From positions 40,306,432 to 40,370,431 of the forward strand of contig CM064417.1 of assembly GCA_032690845.1 (NCBI GenBank): 64,000 bases of DNA, read 5' to 3'. The position numbers and the translations under genes were made by a program. The notes under the pieces are model-generated. The model was not told the DNA's origin. It did no database searches and saw only the letters and a program-made list of their open reading frames with translations. How positions within the stretch are numbered: position 1 is the stretch's first letter; each line of letters opens with the position of its first letter. Shown piece by piece: positions 32,763 through 42,946 of the stretch. This stretch comes from Eleusine coracana subsp. coracana. Taxonomy: Eukaryota; Streptophyta; Magnoliopsida; Poales; Poaceae.

Positions 32763-33245
32763 CCCTATCCTCTCGTCTTCCTCTGTGCAGAATTCCTAAT
32801 ACTAAGAAGAGTCTTGATAAGATGGATCATTAAATTAAAATCGCACTTCTTCCTCTCCCAGGTGTAGCGTAATTTGACCTTTCCCAGCATCCAGAACAGC
32901 TTGTACTAATCTTAAGAATGGCCTTCCCAGAATGATATCTTCAACCCCAGTTTCTTTATTGTCTAGAACGAAGAAATCTACCGGCATTGTTTTCGAGCTG
33001 ATCTCAATTTCGACATTCTTGATCACTCCTAGTGGCTTGGTCTTCCTACCATTCGCCATGATCAGCTCAAGTTCAGTCCCCGTCAGCCGCTGTTGAGTTC
33101 CATAAGGCATGCTCATGAATGCATCATAAGTCATCAAGCTGACACGAGAACCAAAGTCACACAAGGCTTTCGAAAATTTCCCTGATATCTCACATGGTAT
33201 GTACGGTTCTTCTTTTTCCTCTTCAGTGAGACCTACAGCATACAC
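32763..33245 (-). pseudogene. Element B protease (broken)
   Basis: The frame opens with VGLTEEEKEEPYIPCEISGKF and has the active site KALCDFGSRVSLM, then IILGRPFLRLVQAVLDAGKG. Asp-Phe-Gly-Ser replaces the usual Asp-Thr/Leu-Gly-Ala/Ser. A stop after EEEVRF and a frame change from gag (near 33240) separate it from its neighbours. It would be part of the polyprotein. Confidence 0.8.
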
Positions 33246-34507
33246 ACCACATAATCCTTCATAGGGGATGGCTCAAAGCAACTGTCTAGCAATCTCTTCG
33301 CTTGTTTCACCTCTGTTCCATCAAGCTCTATATCATCTTTGTAAAGCTTCCCTAAAACTCTCCCAATAATCTCTTGATCGAAAACTTCCGACTCAATTCC
33401 TGCTTCGGAGGCGTCTTGCGGACTGAAGGATCTTCTCATATTGAGCAACTCGTGTGAAAAATCAATGGGAATCCAGTCCATCGGCCCAAATTCATCAAGT
33501 GGTTTAGCATTCGCCAATGTTCTAGCCCCCTTTGTTTTAGCAAAGTTCCCTTCAAATTCCTTCAGGTGGTTGTCCAGAATCGCAGCTTCTATCTTGGTAT
33601 ATTCCTTGCTACTTGACGGAGTCATCAGGGTGATCGGTTCTCCTGTCATCGCGACTGCGCCGATCGGCTCAGAGACTGCACCGATCGGCGCACACGTCAG
33701 ATCCATAGAGGCGGGTCTGACAGGCTTTATTTCTTTGAATTTATGCTCTGAAGTAATCATTGATCTACTCTCGGACATCAAGATCTGTTTATCTGGCGAC
33801 TCTTCCTTCTGCATAACTTCTGGGCATTGCCGATTTGGTTCTAGATATTCTTCCTAATGCTTGTGCAAAGCTTCATTCTCGGCAATTTTGCCTAACAATT
33901 CGATCACTACCTTGGCTGTCAATCTTAGAAAACTTCCTCCGGCCGATCCGTCCAAATGCATCCTCGATGCCTTGTTTATGGCCATGTAGAAGGTTTGAGC
34001 GCACATATTCTCATCAATGCCGAGGTCAGGTCCTTGTTTCAACAATGTTTGAAAACGCGTCCAGGTTTCCACGAGAGATTCTTCATCTTCTTGTAAGAAG
34101 TTCACCACTTCCCTTCTCAACTTCTGTACCTTTGGCAAAGGAAAATAGTGGAGACAAAAATTTCCAACTAACTCACTCCACTTACCTTTTGCTTCTCGAG
34201 ATGCTGCCTTGTGCCATTCTTTGGCTTTTCCTCCCAAAGAGAATGGGAAAAGCAGCCACCTGTAAAGATCCCGAGGCACTCCTTCATGATGGAATGTTTG
34301 GCAAAGTGCCACCAAATCTTGTAAATGAGTATACGGGTTCTCCTCTTTCGCCCCAAAGAACTTGTTTGCTTCAGCCATGCTAATGATAATGAGGTTCAAC
34401 ACATACGAGGAGGTCATGGCCTTCTCATCTGAGGATTGAGGCACCAGCACATCTGGAGATGGTAGAGAAAGTTTCCTGAGCGTCAGAGAAGGTCCTGTCG
34501 TACTCAT
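33233..34507 (-). pseudogene. Element B gag (one amber stop)
   Basis: ATG at 34507 (MSTTGPSLTLRKL). The core has FFGAKEENPYTHLQDLVALC, WLLFPFSLGGKAKEWHKA, NFCLHYFPLPKVQKLRREVV and DENMCAQTFYMAINKASRMH, as in Athila gag. A TAG at 33854-33856 interrupts the frame, which then continues to 33233 through APIGAVSEPIGAVAM (palindrome-encoded, at about 33655-33690) and a linker with PIDFSHELLNMRRSF. No zinc knuckle is seen. The end overlaps the protease frame by a few codons. Confidence 0.83.
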
Positions 34508-34600
34508 CCTGAAAATTCACACAAAACACAAAAACGAAAACAACTAGAAAAGAGAGGATTAGACATTAGTAAAATATTAATAGTAAAAGAACTGGCTTGC

Positions 34601-34618
34601 TCCCCAGCAATGGCGCCA
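34601..34618 (-). other. Element B primer-binding site
   Basis: The complement reads TGGCGCCATTGCTGGGGA, a one- or two-base variant of the tRNA-Asp site of Athila elements. It lies 11 bp from the LTR. Confidence 0.8.
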
Positions 34619-34629
34619 GAAAAAGGGCT

Positions 34630-35710
34630 TGTTGGTCGTAATTACGCACCCACTTATATACTGCAAGAGGACGGTGTACAGTTGTAGCTCTTTTTCCCTC
34701 AGAGTATTCCAAGGTTATCGAATCCACAGGGAACAAGCAGAACTAATACTATTAAAGGGTTACTAACAAATTGCAATGGTTTGGTTGATATGAATGATGA
34801 CGGTGAGAAAGTGGAAGGTGAATGTTATTGAAGAGGTAACAGGATGATGAAGGATTCTCTCCTTAGGATTGGTTCCCTAGCATGCAACCTTATTCTTACC
34901 AACTCGAGTGATGATTCTAATATTCTTCAAGACATGGTGGTTTCGTTCACCCGGGCTGTCACTACAGAGGCTATTAGCTCCCCACTTGTTTCTTGCACTA
35001 TGTAATGGGCAAAAGTGTATTGGCCGATACACTAATGAAAGGGATAGATAGATGTGCAATAAAGTTCATCACATAGATTAAATTCATCGAGAGAGTATCA
35101 ACAAGTATGAGAGTTACATGACCAGATCCCCGCACCGGAGAAGAGAATATGAGACTACTCACTCATCCTTCCGCTAGACATAGCAGAGGGGTGAGAAATA
35201 GCGCTGGAACACCCACGAGCCAATTGGCGCAAGCGTCGCGCCGATCGGCGCTACCTCCCTTCTGGTGGATCTCGTCGGTGTTGACCAACCTTCGCTGCCA
35301 ATATCCTGGAACCCTAGTTCTAATAATTGATTCTCGCGATTGCCGTCTCTCCGTTGTCTTGATAATTATCTTCCTTTTATACTCGACGGGATTAGGTCAA
35401 CTTCCACTGCCTCTAACTCATACTGGGCTGGGCCTTCATCTTTCCTGTACCGGATCATGTTTTCGTCATCTTCTCCTGCTGCGTCGATCGACACAGGCCC
35501 GTGCCGATCGGCGCGGCTCCGCATCTGGCCCATCTTCGTTACTCTTTAGTTTTTTATCCATAATTACCCTGTTTTACACCTGTTTCCTGCGATTACATCC
35601 AAAATAGAATAACTACCAATATATGCAAATATGGGGTTAATTGTTAGTCCAAACCACCAAATTAAGACGCAAAACATCCCTTTTTGGTAGGCGTCTAGAA
35701 ACCACCAACA
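34630..35710 (-). repeat. Element B LTR, right copy (5' LTR in element orientation)
   Basis: 1081 bp, TGTTGGTCGTAATTACGC...AACCACCAACA. The minus-strand TATA is the complement of CCTTTTATACTCGACGGG (about 35375). Dyad pairs lie at 35219-35250 and 35482-35515. Confidence 0.9.
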
Positions 35711-36104
35711 CCCCCCACCCCCCGCTTATATAGTCGGGTAAAAACGGACCAACATTTACTGCGGAGCCTCGGGAGTCGAAGCCACAGTAACACAAAATTT
35801 AAAGCTGAATACAAAGAGCCACGACACCCAACATAGCCAAGTGTTACCTTCGATAGAGCCGGGTGAGCTCCCAGAAGATGACTCGCTTTCTGAAACAATT
35901 ACTGTTCGAACCCTAGTCATAATCGCGGGCATGGTGGAAGCTCAACGGACAAGTAACCAGTAAAAATAATAATTTTCCACAAGCCCTAGTAGCTTCGTTC
36001 AAAAAACCCAACTTTGATGCTCGAAGGGTGGCGTTTGGGTAAGAGATCCCGGCGAAGCGAGGGTTTCGGCCCATCAAAGTTGGACCCACCCCTCGAGGGG
36101 CTAC
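35711..36104 (+). other. Tat-1 region upstream of the antisense ORF, with polypurine tract
   Basis: This is the continuation of Tat-1 after the insertions. It contains, on -, the presumed promoter of the antisense ORF, and, on +, the polypurine tract GAGGGGCTAC that ends at the 3' LTR. No ORF of note. Confidence 0.75.
35725..35733 (-). promoter_or_regulatory. Putative TATA box of the Tat-1 antisense ORF
   Basis: On - it reads CTATATAAG, followed by a G-rich stretch. In the uninterrupted element it lay only about 20-25 bp upstream of the antisense ATG at 12732. The cut by the insertions now separates it by 23 kb. Confidence 0.5.
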
Positions 36105-36631
36105 TGTTGGGGGGATCACATCGCAAGCCACCCTTCAAGGGTTCATCAAAGTCAGATTGCGAATAAAAGTCAAAGTCAACATATTGTTATCCTTTTTCTA
36201 TGTTATTCTTCATTATTAACCGTAACTTTGAGGCACAGGCGTTTGTCGGAGGCCACAACAAAACTAGTACCCTTCGAGCGGGATCTCCGCGCCCTCGGAA
36301 GATGAAGTTGACACGTGGCACCAGCACGTGTTGTGGCGTGCGGAACAAGGAAGGATACTAGGAGTGCTCGAATGACCGATTTATCCTTTATGACCATTTT
36401 GTACAGGATATTCGAAGAATATAGTAGGTAATTAGGGATAAAATGGTCATTTGCATATGGCCTAAGTACGGGCCTATAAAAGGAACACTCCTACTTACTT
36501 GTAACGGGATGAATCTTTTTGGTAATACGTGAGAAGAGCCCTTTTTGCCCCATCTCATACCCTTCGCAATTTCTTTTTATGTTCGTTCTTTTTGTCGGTG
36601 TCATCGAGGCTTGCGCTTAGTGACACCAACA
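36105..36631 (+). repeat. Tat-1 3' LTR
   Basis: 527 bp, TGTTGGGGGGATCAC...GTGACACCAACA, followed by target duplication TTTTG. It lacks ~67 bp present in the 5' copy. Confidence 0.93.
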
Positions 36632-36636
36632 TTTTG

Positions 36637-39218
36637 TTCTTTTAATGACACTCAGATACAAATACGAGTAGTGCTTATAGAAAATAAAAACAATACCTCA
36701 CAAATAAAATAGATCAGTTGGACAAGAAGAATGAATCAACAATGCTACAACAACATGATATTGATTTAAAAAATTGTTTAAAAGAGAGACTAGTCCAACT
36801 ATTATTGGAAGAGAAAATAAGGTGGTATGAAAGATTAAAAAAAAATAGAACAACTATTAAAAGGAGATAGTAATAACAAGTATTTTCAGTTGGTAGCAAA
36901 TGGCAAACATCATAAAACATGCATTTTTTCAGTTTGAGGATGGTAGTCATATAACTGAAATCATATGTCACACAATATTACAAAGGCATGTTTCATCCTA
37001 ATGAGTGAAGATTTTATTATGGATGAAAGTAGAAGGGATAACATAGCACAACTATCAGCTGAAGATAACGAGTAAATAATTGCGCCTTTTACTAAAAAAA
37101 TGTTAGGGATGCAATCTTTCAAATGAAACACAATAAAATGTAGGATCAGATGGATTTCTAGCGGAATTCTACCAAATATTTTGGAAAATCATTAAACATG
37201 ATCTCATGGCTTTATTTAAGGAGTTTCATAACAAAACAGTTAACCTTTATAGCCTTAATTCTTGTATTACAAGATTACAAACAAAGCAGAAAGAAGTCAC
37301 ATATATTAAGCAATTTTGTCCCGTGTGCCTCCTTAATGTGAGTTTTTAGATATTCACAAAGGTAGCGGTCAATAGGATGACAACAATTGCTGATGATTTA
37401 ATAAGCCCATCATAAACTACTTTTATGGCTGGAAGGAACATAATGGAGGGGTAATAATGTGCTTCAAACAATATATGAAATTCATAGGAAAAGAATGAAT
37501 GGTGTCATATTACAGCTAGATTTTGAGAAAGCATATGATGAAGTAAATTGGCCATTTCTCCCGTGAATATATGAAATTCATAGGAAAAGAATGAATGGTG
37601 TCATATTACAGCTAGATTTTGAGAAAGCATATGATAAAGTAAATTGGCCATTTCTCCCGTGAACAAACCTGAACGATGAAAGCATATTGCGGCAAGGAGA
37701 CCTCCTATCTCCCCTGCTTTTTAATCTTGTAGAGGATATGTTGACAGTACTAATATCTGGAGTGAAACAAGTGGGATAGATAACTGGTTTAGTACCACAC
37801 CTAGTTGATGGAGGCCTCTTTATTTTGCAATATGTGAATGACACAATATTATTTATGGAACAAGATTTTGAACAAGCATAAGAGTGAGTTATTCTGCAAT
37901 GGAGAGACAAAAGAATTGGGAGGACCAATACACACAACTTTTTGGTTGCGAAATGGGACATTACCCATTCTGATATCTTGGAGATGGAGCATGGTAACAG
38001 TTGCTTAGAAATAAGTATCTTGATGCTAAATCATTTACTCAAGTGGATAGAAAGTGAGTTGACTCTCAATTTTGGACAGGACTGATGAATGTTAAAAATC
38101 GTGAGGTGACTCTCAGTTTTTGACAGGACTGATGAATCTTAAAAATAGTTTCTATCTTTTGAAAATTTCAGGTTGCAAAATGGCACTCAAATTAGATTCT
38201 AGGAGGATAGGTTAGTCTCCTCCACTTTAAAACAGCAATATGCTAATATTGTTAGGAGAAAAATGCTACAGTCTTGAATATCTTAAGCACTATTGTGCTA
38301 AACATCTCGTTTCGCAGATCACTACTAGACCAAAATCTATATGATTGGAATAGTTTAGTCTTAAAATTGTGGATCTTCGATTAGGCTCATCCATTGGCAG
38401 GATGTTTTTACATGATCGCTTAATACAAGTGGAAATTTCTCTGTTAGATCGATGTATAACACTATGCTTGATTTAGACATTATGCCTCAGAATAGATTCC
38501 TACAGAAACTTAAAATGTCATTAAAGGTATAGATTTTCCTTTTGTTTTTGTATCGAGGATTAACCCTCACCAAGGACAACTTAGTAATGAAAAATTTTCA
38601 TGAAAATAGAAAGTGTTGTTTTTTAACCATTTTGAGACTATACAACATCTTTTCTTTGATTGTATGTTGGCTAAGTTTGTATGGTGAGTAATAGAACTAA
38701 CTTTTGGTCTAAAACCCCCTGCAAGTGTTGCTCAAATGTTTATTACTTCATTGCATTATAACAACACACAACATTTATCAAGTTATAGTGGGAGCATGTG
38801 CCATATGTTGGGTCATATGGTTATGTCGGAACGATGTTGTATTTGACAAAACACCTATTTGTTCTTTTATGCAGGTTATATACAAAGGAACATATTGGAT
38901 GAGGATGTGGTCCTTGTTCCAAAAGGAAGAGGAGCAGAGTTCCTTGCGAAATGCATGATGTCTGTTGGAAACCTGACAATGGAGATCTTCATCAAGCATG
39001 GTAGGAGGTTTAGTAATAGGTTAAGTTTATGAAAACTATTTGTTTTATCTTAGCTTGTTTGTTTTGGCCGATAGCATTGGTTGTGATGACTATGTGGGTG
39101 ACAGAGCCTCGCTCATAGTAAAGTTATGTAATAATTGTCATTCGCATGCATCGTTTGATGTAGAGGTCGGGACATCTTCATTTGCTTTATGAAATAAAGT
39201 CCCTTTATCTAAAAAAAA
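36637..39218 (+). pseudogene. L1-type LINE remnant (RT, zinc-binding C-terminus, poly-A)
   Basis: Translated in pieces it shows the linker NKIDQLDKKNEST with EEKIRWYERLKKN (36710-36850), the RT blocks PICLLNVSFKIFTKVA (about 37330) and MNGVILQLDFEKAYDEVNWPFL (about 37495), QGDLLSPLLFNL (about 37695) and YVNDTILFME in place of the YADD motif (about 37830), and the C-terminal zinc-binding region with WVIWLCRNDVVFDK and WMRMWSLF (38805-38920). It ends in an A-tract at 39210-39218 after AATAAAGTCCC, as L1 elements of grasses do. Dozens of stops and shifts mark it as old. Tat-1 inserted into its 5' part. Confidence 0.85.
37471..37662. repeat. 96-bp tandem duplication within the LINE RT
   Basis: ATATATGAAATTCATAGG... 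through ...CCATTTCTCCCGTGAA occurs twice in a row (37471-37566 and 37567-37662) with almost no differences, in a LINE otherwise heavily mutated. Confidence 0.9.
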
Positions 39219-39917
39219 ATATACCCAGATAGCCATTTCGTTTTCTGAAGTCAGATTCGTCCTCGTCTTTGCTATTTCAAATTTCATTTCACGAGATGAT
39301 TTATTTAAGGAATGAAACGTTGTGTACATACTAATTCTACTGCATGTCAAATCATCTATAAACACCTATATTGTTTGTTATTACCCTTGTGGATAATACT
39401 AAGATATGATCTCGTGCATATGGATACCAGTTCACCTCCTAACTTCCTGCAGTGATTCGATTGTAAAAAATAACTTGCATAAAAAGAACAAACATGAAGT
39501 CGTAAATACATCTGGCAACATAACTAATCGATTCAAAATATAGAATAGAGACTTGTAAAATCACTACACACCAATGAACAATGCAAAAAGGGATGGCTAT
39601 GAATACTTGTCAATTTGTCAAAGACACTACAACATAGCCATTTAAAATTCCACTCTCCAAGAAGCATTACTGAAATAAAAAAGATATAAAAACAAGTTTC
39701 TTAATACATAAAGTTCCTGCACAACATCCAAATTATTAACCTTCTTGGATATACAAATGCCTCATGTCCTTGCTCCCATGGGTGACATCGACATGTGTCC
39801 TCATTGTGCTAAGAATCATCCATTTTAAGCTAGTTATGATAGATAGCTAGCTTCATGCAAAAATAAGTTTGAGTGAATAAATTGATAAAAATAAACTTGA
39901 TATAATGAATAACAACG

Positions 39918-39919
<2 letters not shown>
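39219..39919. other. AT-rich intergenic DNA
   Basis: I see no gene, terminus or repeat here beyond the LINE tail on its left and the CA repeat on its right. Confidence 0.5.
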
Positions 39920-39994
<75 letters not shown>

Positions 39995-40004
39995 GCGCGC
40001 GCGT
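39920..40004. repeat. CA/TG microsatellite with CG end
   Basis: About 36 CA dinucleotides (39920-39992), then CGCGCGCGCG. Open frames across it are only Cys-Val repeats and are not genes. Confidence 0.97.
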
Positions 40005-40059
40005 GTCTTTTTGGTAGTTGGTAGATAGACACAATCATCACATATTTTTATCATCTTTT

Positions 40060-42480
40060 TTAAAACATAAATGTTGCAGCTCTGTCTTACCTATTTTGAC
40101 TACCACTCTTCAAGTCTTTTCAAATGTGAATTTTACAATTCTATCTTGCCCATTTTGAGTTTCACTCTTTGAGCTTTTCTAAAAGTATATATTGCAACTC
40201 TAGCTCACTTGTTCTGAGTTTCACTCTTCATGGAATGTTTTGAGAAAGCAAGAAAATACTATAGACATATTAGTCCCAATGATGTGGAATCATTCAGCAC
40301 ACTGTTTCCTCATATTGACACACTTTAGTCTTCAATACACAAGCTCAACTTGTTCTTACTGTTGTGGATCACTCTCTTTCACATGTCCTTAATCTTGTAT
40401 ATCTTTTTGAATGTGTATCTGAGATGTGAATGGATAAGCCAGGATTCATGAAAATATAATTGTTGCTAGGTCATCACTCCAATATGAACATGGGTATTAC
40501 GTCTTAGTGCTTCTAAAAAGGAAAGTGTTGCAGTCTTGTCATGCTGTTTTAAGACTTACCACAGAAGTGTTATTAAAAAGGAAAACATAAAAAAGTTGCT
40601 TGTTTGGTTGTCTCAATGCACTTAGACATGCTCATCAACATTGAGTCCTTGTGTTGGCTCACGTCATTACACCAATATCAGTTGTCTTTGATATTGTGGG
40701 CTGCATCGATGTGTCCTTGCTCCTGAATATGTTTCTCATAATTGCTCTATCAACTTTACGTCTTTGTTCCAACATGTGACTACTACAGTGCCGGTAGTAT
40801 TTGATATATTTGACTTCATCATTGTATTTTCGCTCCAATATAATATTTCTCATAACTTCTATTTGTTAACGTTACCTCCATGACACGTTAGAATCAACAT
40901 GGCCTTCCCTTGTGTTAGGCCTTCTTTCTTAACCAGTGCAAATGGATAGACATTAGCCACTACAACTTTTCATGACCTTTCTAGAAAATGTAAACTTGCA
41001 ACTCTATCTCATTCATCTTGAGTTTCACTCTCAAGGCTTTATAAAAAATAAAAGTTATAACTATGTCTCGTTGGTTCTGAGTTTCACCCTATAAGATTTT
41101 CTAAAAGTACGTTACAACTGTGTATTGCCTATTTTAAATTTTCACTATTCAAGAAATGTTTTAAGAAAGCAAGGAAAACGTTATAGACACATTAGTCCTA
41201 GTGATAAGAATTCATTCACCACAACTTTTTCACATAATTTCATTTTTTACTCTTCAATACAATCAGTACCACTTGTTGTTGCTATTGTGGGTTGCTCTAA
41301 CATCCTATCATCTTGTATATCTTTTTGAATATGTATTGGAGATATCAGTGAATAAGTCTAGACTCACTAAAATATAATTGTTGCTTGTCAATGAAAATGG
41401 ATGGCCACAAATTGAATTTAATCATGGAAATTATGTCTTACCATTAGTGCTTCCAAAGAGGCAAGCGTTGCAGCCTTGTCTTACAATAATTTCATCACTA
41501 GACCATTACTAAAGAGAAAAGGGGAGCAGGGGAAGGGGAGACGGTAGCAAGATGCTTGCATGAGTGTCTCAATGCCCTTAGATACGATCATAGGCATCAA
41601 AAAGTTTTTGTGTTGGTGCTCATCACTATACCAATACCGTGGGCCGTATCAACATGTCCTCACTTGTGTACACTGTTTCTAAAAGCAAAAGTTGCAACTA
41701 CCTCGTCCGTTTTGTGTTATGCTCTTCAAGTATTTTCAAAGTAAACTATTCTGACTTTTACACTTTAAGAAAATAATTTGAAAGAGTAAGAAAAATGTTG
41801 TAGACATATTAGTCCTAGTGATGCTAACTCATTAGGGACATTTTTTTTCACATATTGACACTCTTCACGCTTCAATACTATGCCATGATGTGTCCTTACT
41901 TATGTACACCACACAAACATGACCTTCATTTTATATATCTTTACAAACATGTATTGCAGATGTGAACCAACAAGATTGAATTCTTAAAAATATATAATTA
42001 TTTGCTTGCTGATGACAATGGGTGACGCAACTCGAACTTGATCACTTATGTCTTATCATTGCTACGAAAGATGAGAGCGTTGCTCACTTGTTTGCTGTTT
42101 CAAATTTCGTCACTGAACCGTTACTAAAGAAGGAGAAAAAGACAGAAACTTGTTTGTCTGGCTGTCTCAATGCACTTAGACATGCTCATCGACATTGTGT
42201 CCTCGTGTTGATGCTCATCACTACATCAATACTAATTGTTTTTTTATATTGTGGACCACATCAATGTGTCCTCGCTCCAGGACACTAATTTAGAAACTGC
42301 TCTCCATCATTTTTACGTCTCATCGACTTTGCGTCCTCGTGTTGGTACTTGTCACTACACCAGTACCAATTGTTTTTTATACTGTGGACCGCATCGACGT
42401 GTCCTCGTTCCTGAACACTAATTTTGAAACTGCATTCCGTTAATTTTCCGTCTCCGTTTGCTTCCGTGATCGTGTTTCAT
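40060..42480. repeat. Degenerate higher-order tandem repeat
   Basis: Three large units share the same ordered landmarks. AGACAYATTAGTCCYARTGAT occurs near 40260, 41185 and 41800. CTCAATGCMCTTAGA occurs near 40613, 41567 and 42166. Spacing is about 920-950 and then 600-620 bp. Within the units, 57-60-bp subrepeats (CTCT..CTC....TGAGTTTCACTCT) run three in a row at 40075-40235 and 40990-41150. No coding function is visible. Confidence 0.7.
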
Positions 42481-42814
42481 AGCTGGTCTCCATTAACCTT
42501 CCATCGTGACTCCACTGTGTATTTGTAGGGGCCCATGCACTAGAATTACTTTTATTACAGGTGAAAAAAATATGCATACATAGATCTTGTATAATGTCCG
42601 CTCAAGGAGCCGCATTGATTGGCAGTTTGGCACACCACGAGTGAGGCCACCACCTGAAACTTCACCGTGGCCACCGAATCCGCATGGGAAAGTCCGCGGT
42701 GCCCACCCCGAGTCCCAGCGGGCCGCAACCGTGCGCGGTAACACCGACTTGCCGTGGAGGCGTGGACCTCGTAGACTTGACAAAGCCGGCCCCAACTTTG
42801 TTCTCCGTTTTCTC

Positions 42815-42822
42815 CTATAAAT
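42815..42822 (+). promoter_or_regulatory. TATA box of the AAA+ ATPase gene
   Basis: TATAAATA in CTCCTATAAATACCAGC, 87 bp upstream of the start codon. It implies a transcription start near 42845-42850 and a leader of about 60 nt. The surrounding 42600-42900 is GC-rich, in contrast to the AT-rich flank. Confidence 0.7.
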
Positions 42823-42859
42823 ACCAGCTCCGCCGCGGCGCACCCCCACCAACTCTGCT

Positions 42860-42946
42860 ATGCAGCCAGAGCCAGCCTCCTTGTCCTTGAAGCCTCCGAA
42901 ACCGCTCAATGGGTTGCATGCCTCTTTTCAAACGCGCGGCGCATGA
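42860..42946 (+). other. Upstream ORF overlapping the AAA+ start
   Basis: ATG at 42860, 28 codons, TGA at 42944-42946. It is out of frame with, and overlaps, the main ATG at 42909. If transcription starts where the TATA box suggests, its ATG lies only about 15 nt from the cap, so scanning ribosomes may skip it. Confidence 0.45.

Larger units (their letters stand above)
14023..35710 (-). mobile_element. Element B: Athila-type Ty3/gypsy, minus orientation
   Basis: Two similar LTRs (14023-15084 and 34630-35710) flank gag, protease, RT-RNase H, integrase and a post-pol ORF, all on -. Next to the right LTR is a primer site whose complement reads TGGCGCCATTGCTGGGGA (34601-34618), the tRNA-Asp-like site of Athila elements. 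Next to the left LTR is a polypurine tract (complement of AGTTCCCCCACACT, 15085-15098). B is cut in the RT N-terminus by element A (20691-32302). Without A it is about 10 kb. The expected 5-bp target duplication is absent (ATGGC left, CCCCC right), so the insertion site was rearranged, probably together with the chimeric LTR. B lies in Tat-1 just upstream of the antisense ORF start. Confidence 0.88.
2363..36631 (+). mobile_element. Tat-1: Tat-lineage Ty3/gypsy retrotransposon, nested-split
   Basis: A single LTR retrotransposon bounded by TG...CA LTRs and flanked by a perfect 5-bp target duplication, TTTTG at 2358-2362 and 36632-36636. This shows that the two ends belong together although they lie 34 kb apart. 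Order on +: 5' LTR, primer-binding site, gag, protease-RT-RNase H-integrase, tandem repeats, a long antisense spliced ORF, polypurine tract (GAGGGGCTAC just before 36105), 3' LTR. The antisense ORF between integrase and the 3' LTR is a known trait of Tat elements (Grande/RIRE2 relatives). About 23 kb of younger insertions (12733-35710) separate the antisense ORF from its upstream region. Without them the element is about 11.3 kb. Many stops and frameshifts in gag-pol make it non-autonomous. Confidence 0.92.

Noticed and set aside
12733..35710. CRISPR-like array from the regularly spaced palindromes
   Set aside because: Units are too short, spacers are not uniform unique 30-mers, copies are dispersed in LTRs and ORFs, and this is plant nuclear DNA.
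12733..35710. Palindromes as intrinsic transcription terminators
   Set aside because: No U-tract follows, most lie within ORFs, and bacterial-type termination does not apply.
39830..40054. Cys-Val-rich ORFs
   Set aside because: Translation of the CA microsatellite.
42022..42288. 88-codon ORF upstream of the AAA+ gene
   Set aside because: Lies in the degenerate higher-order repeat; no homology.
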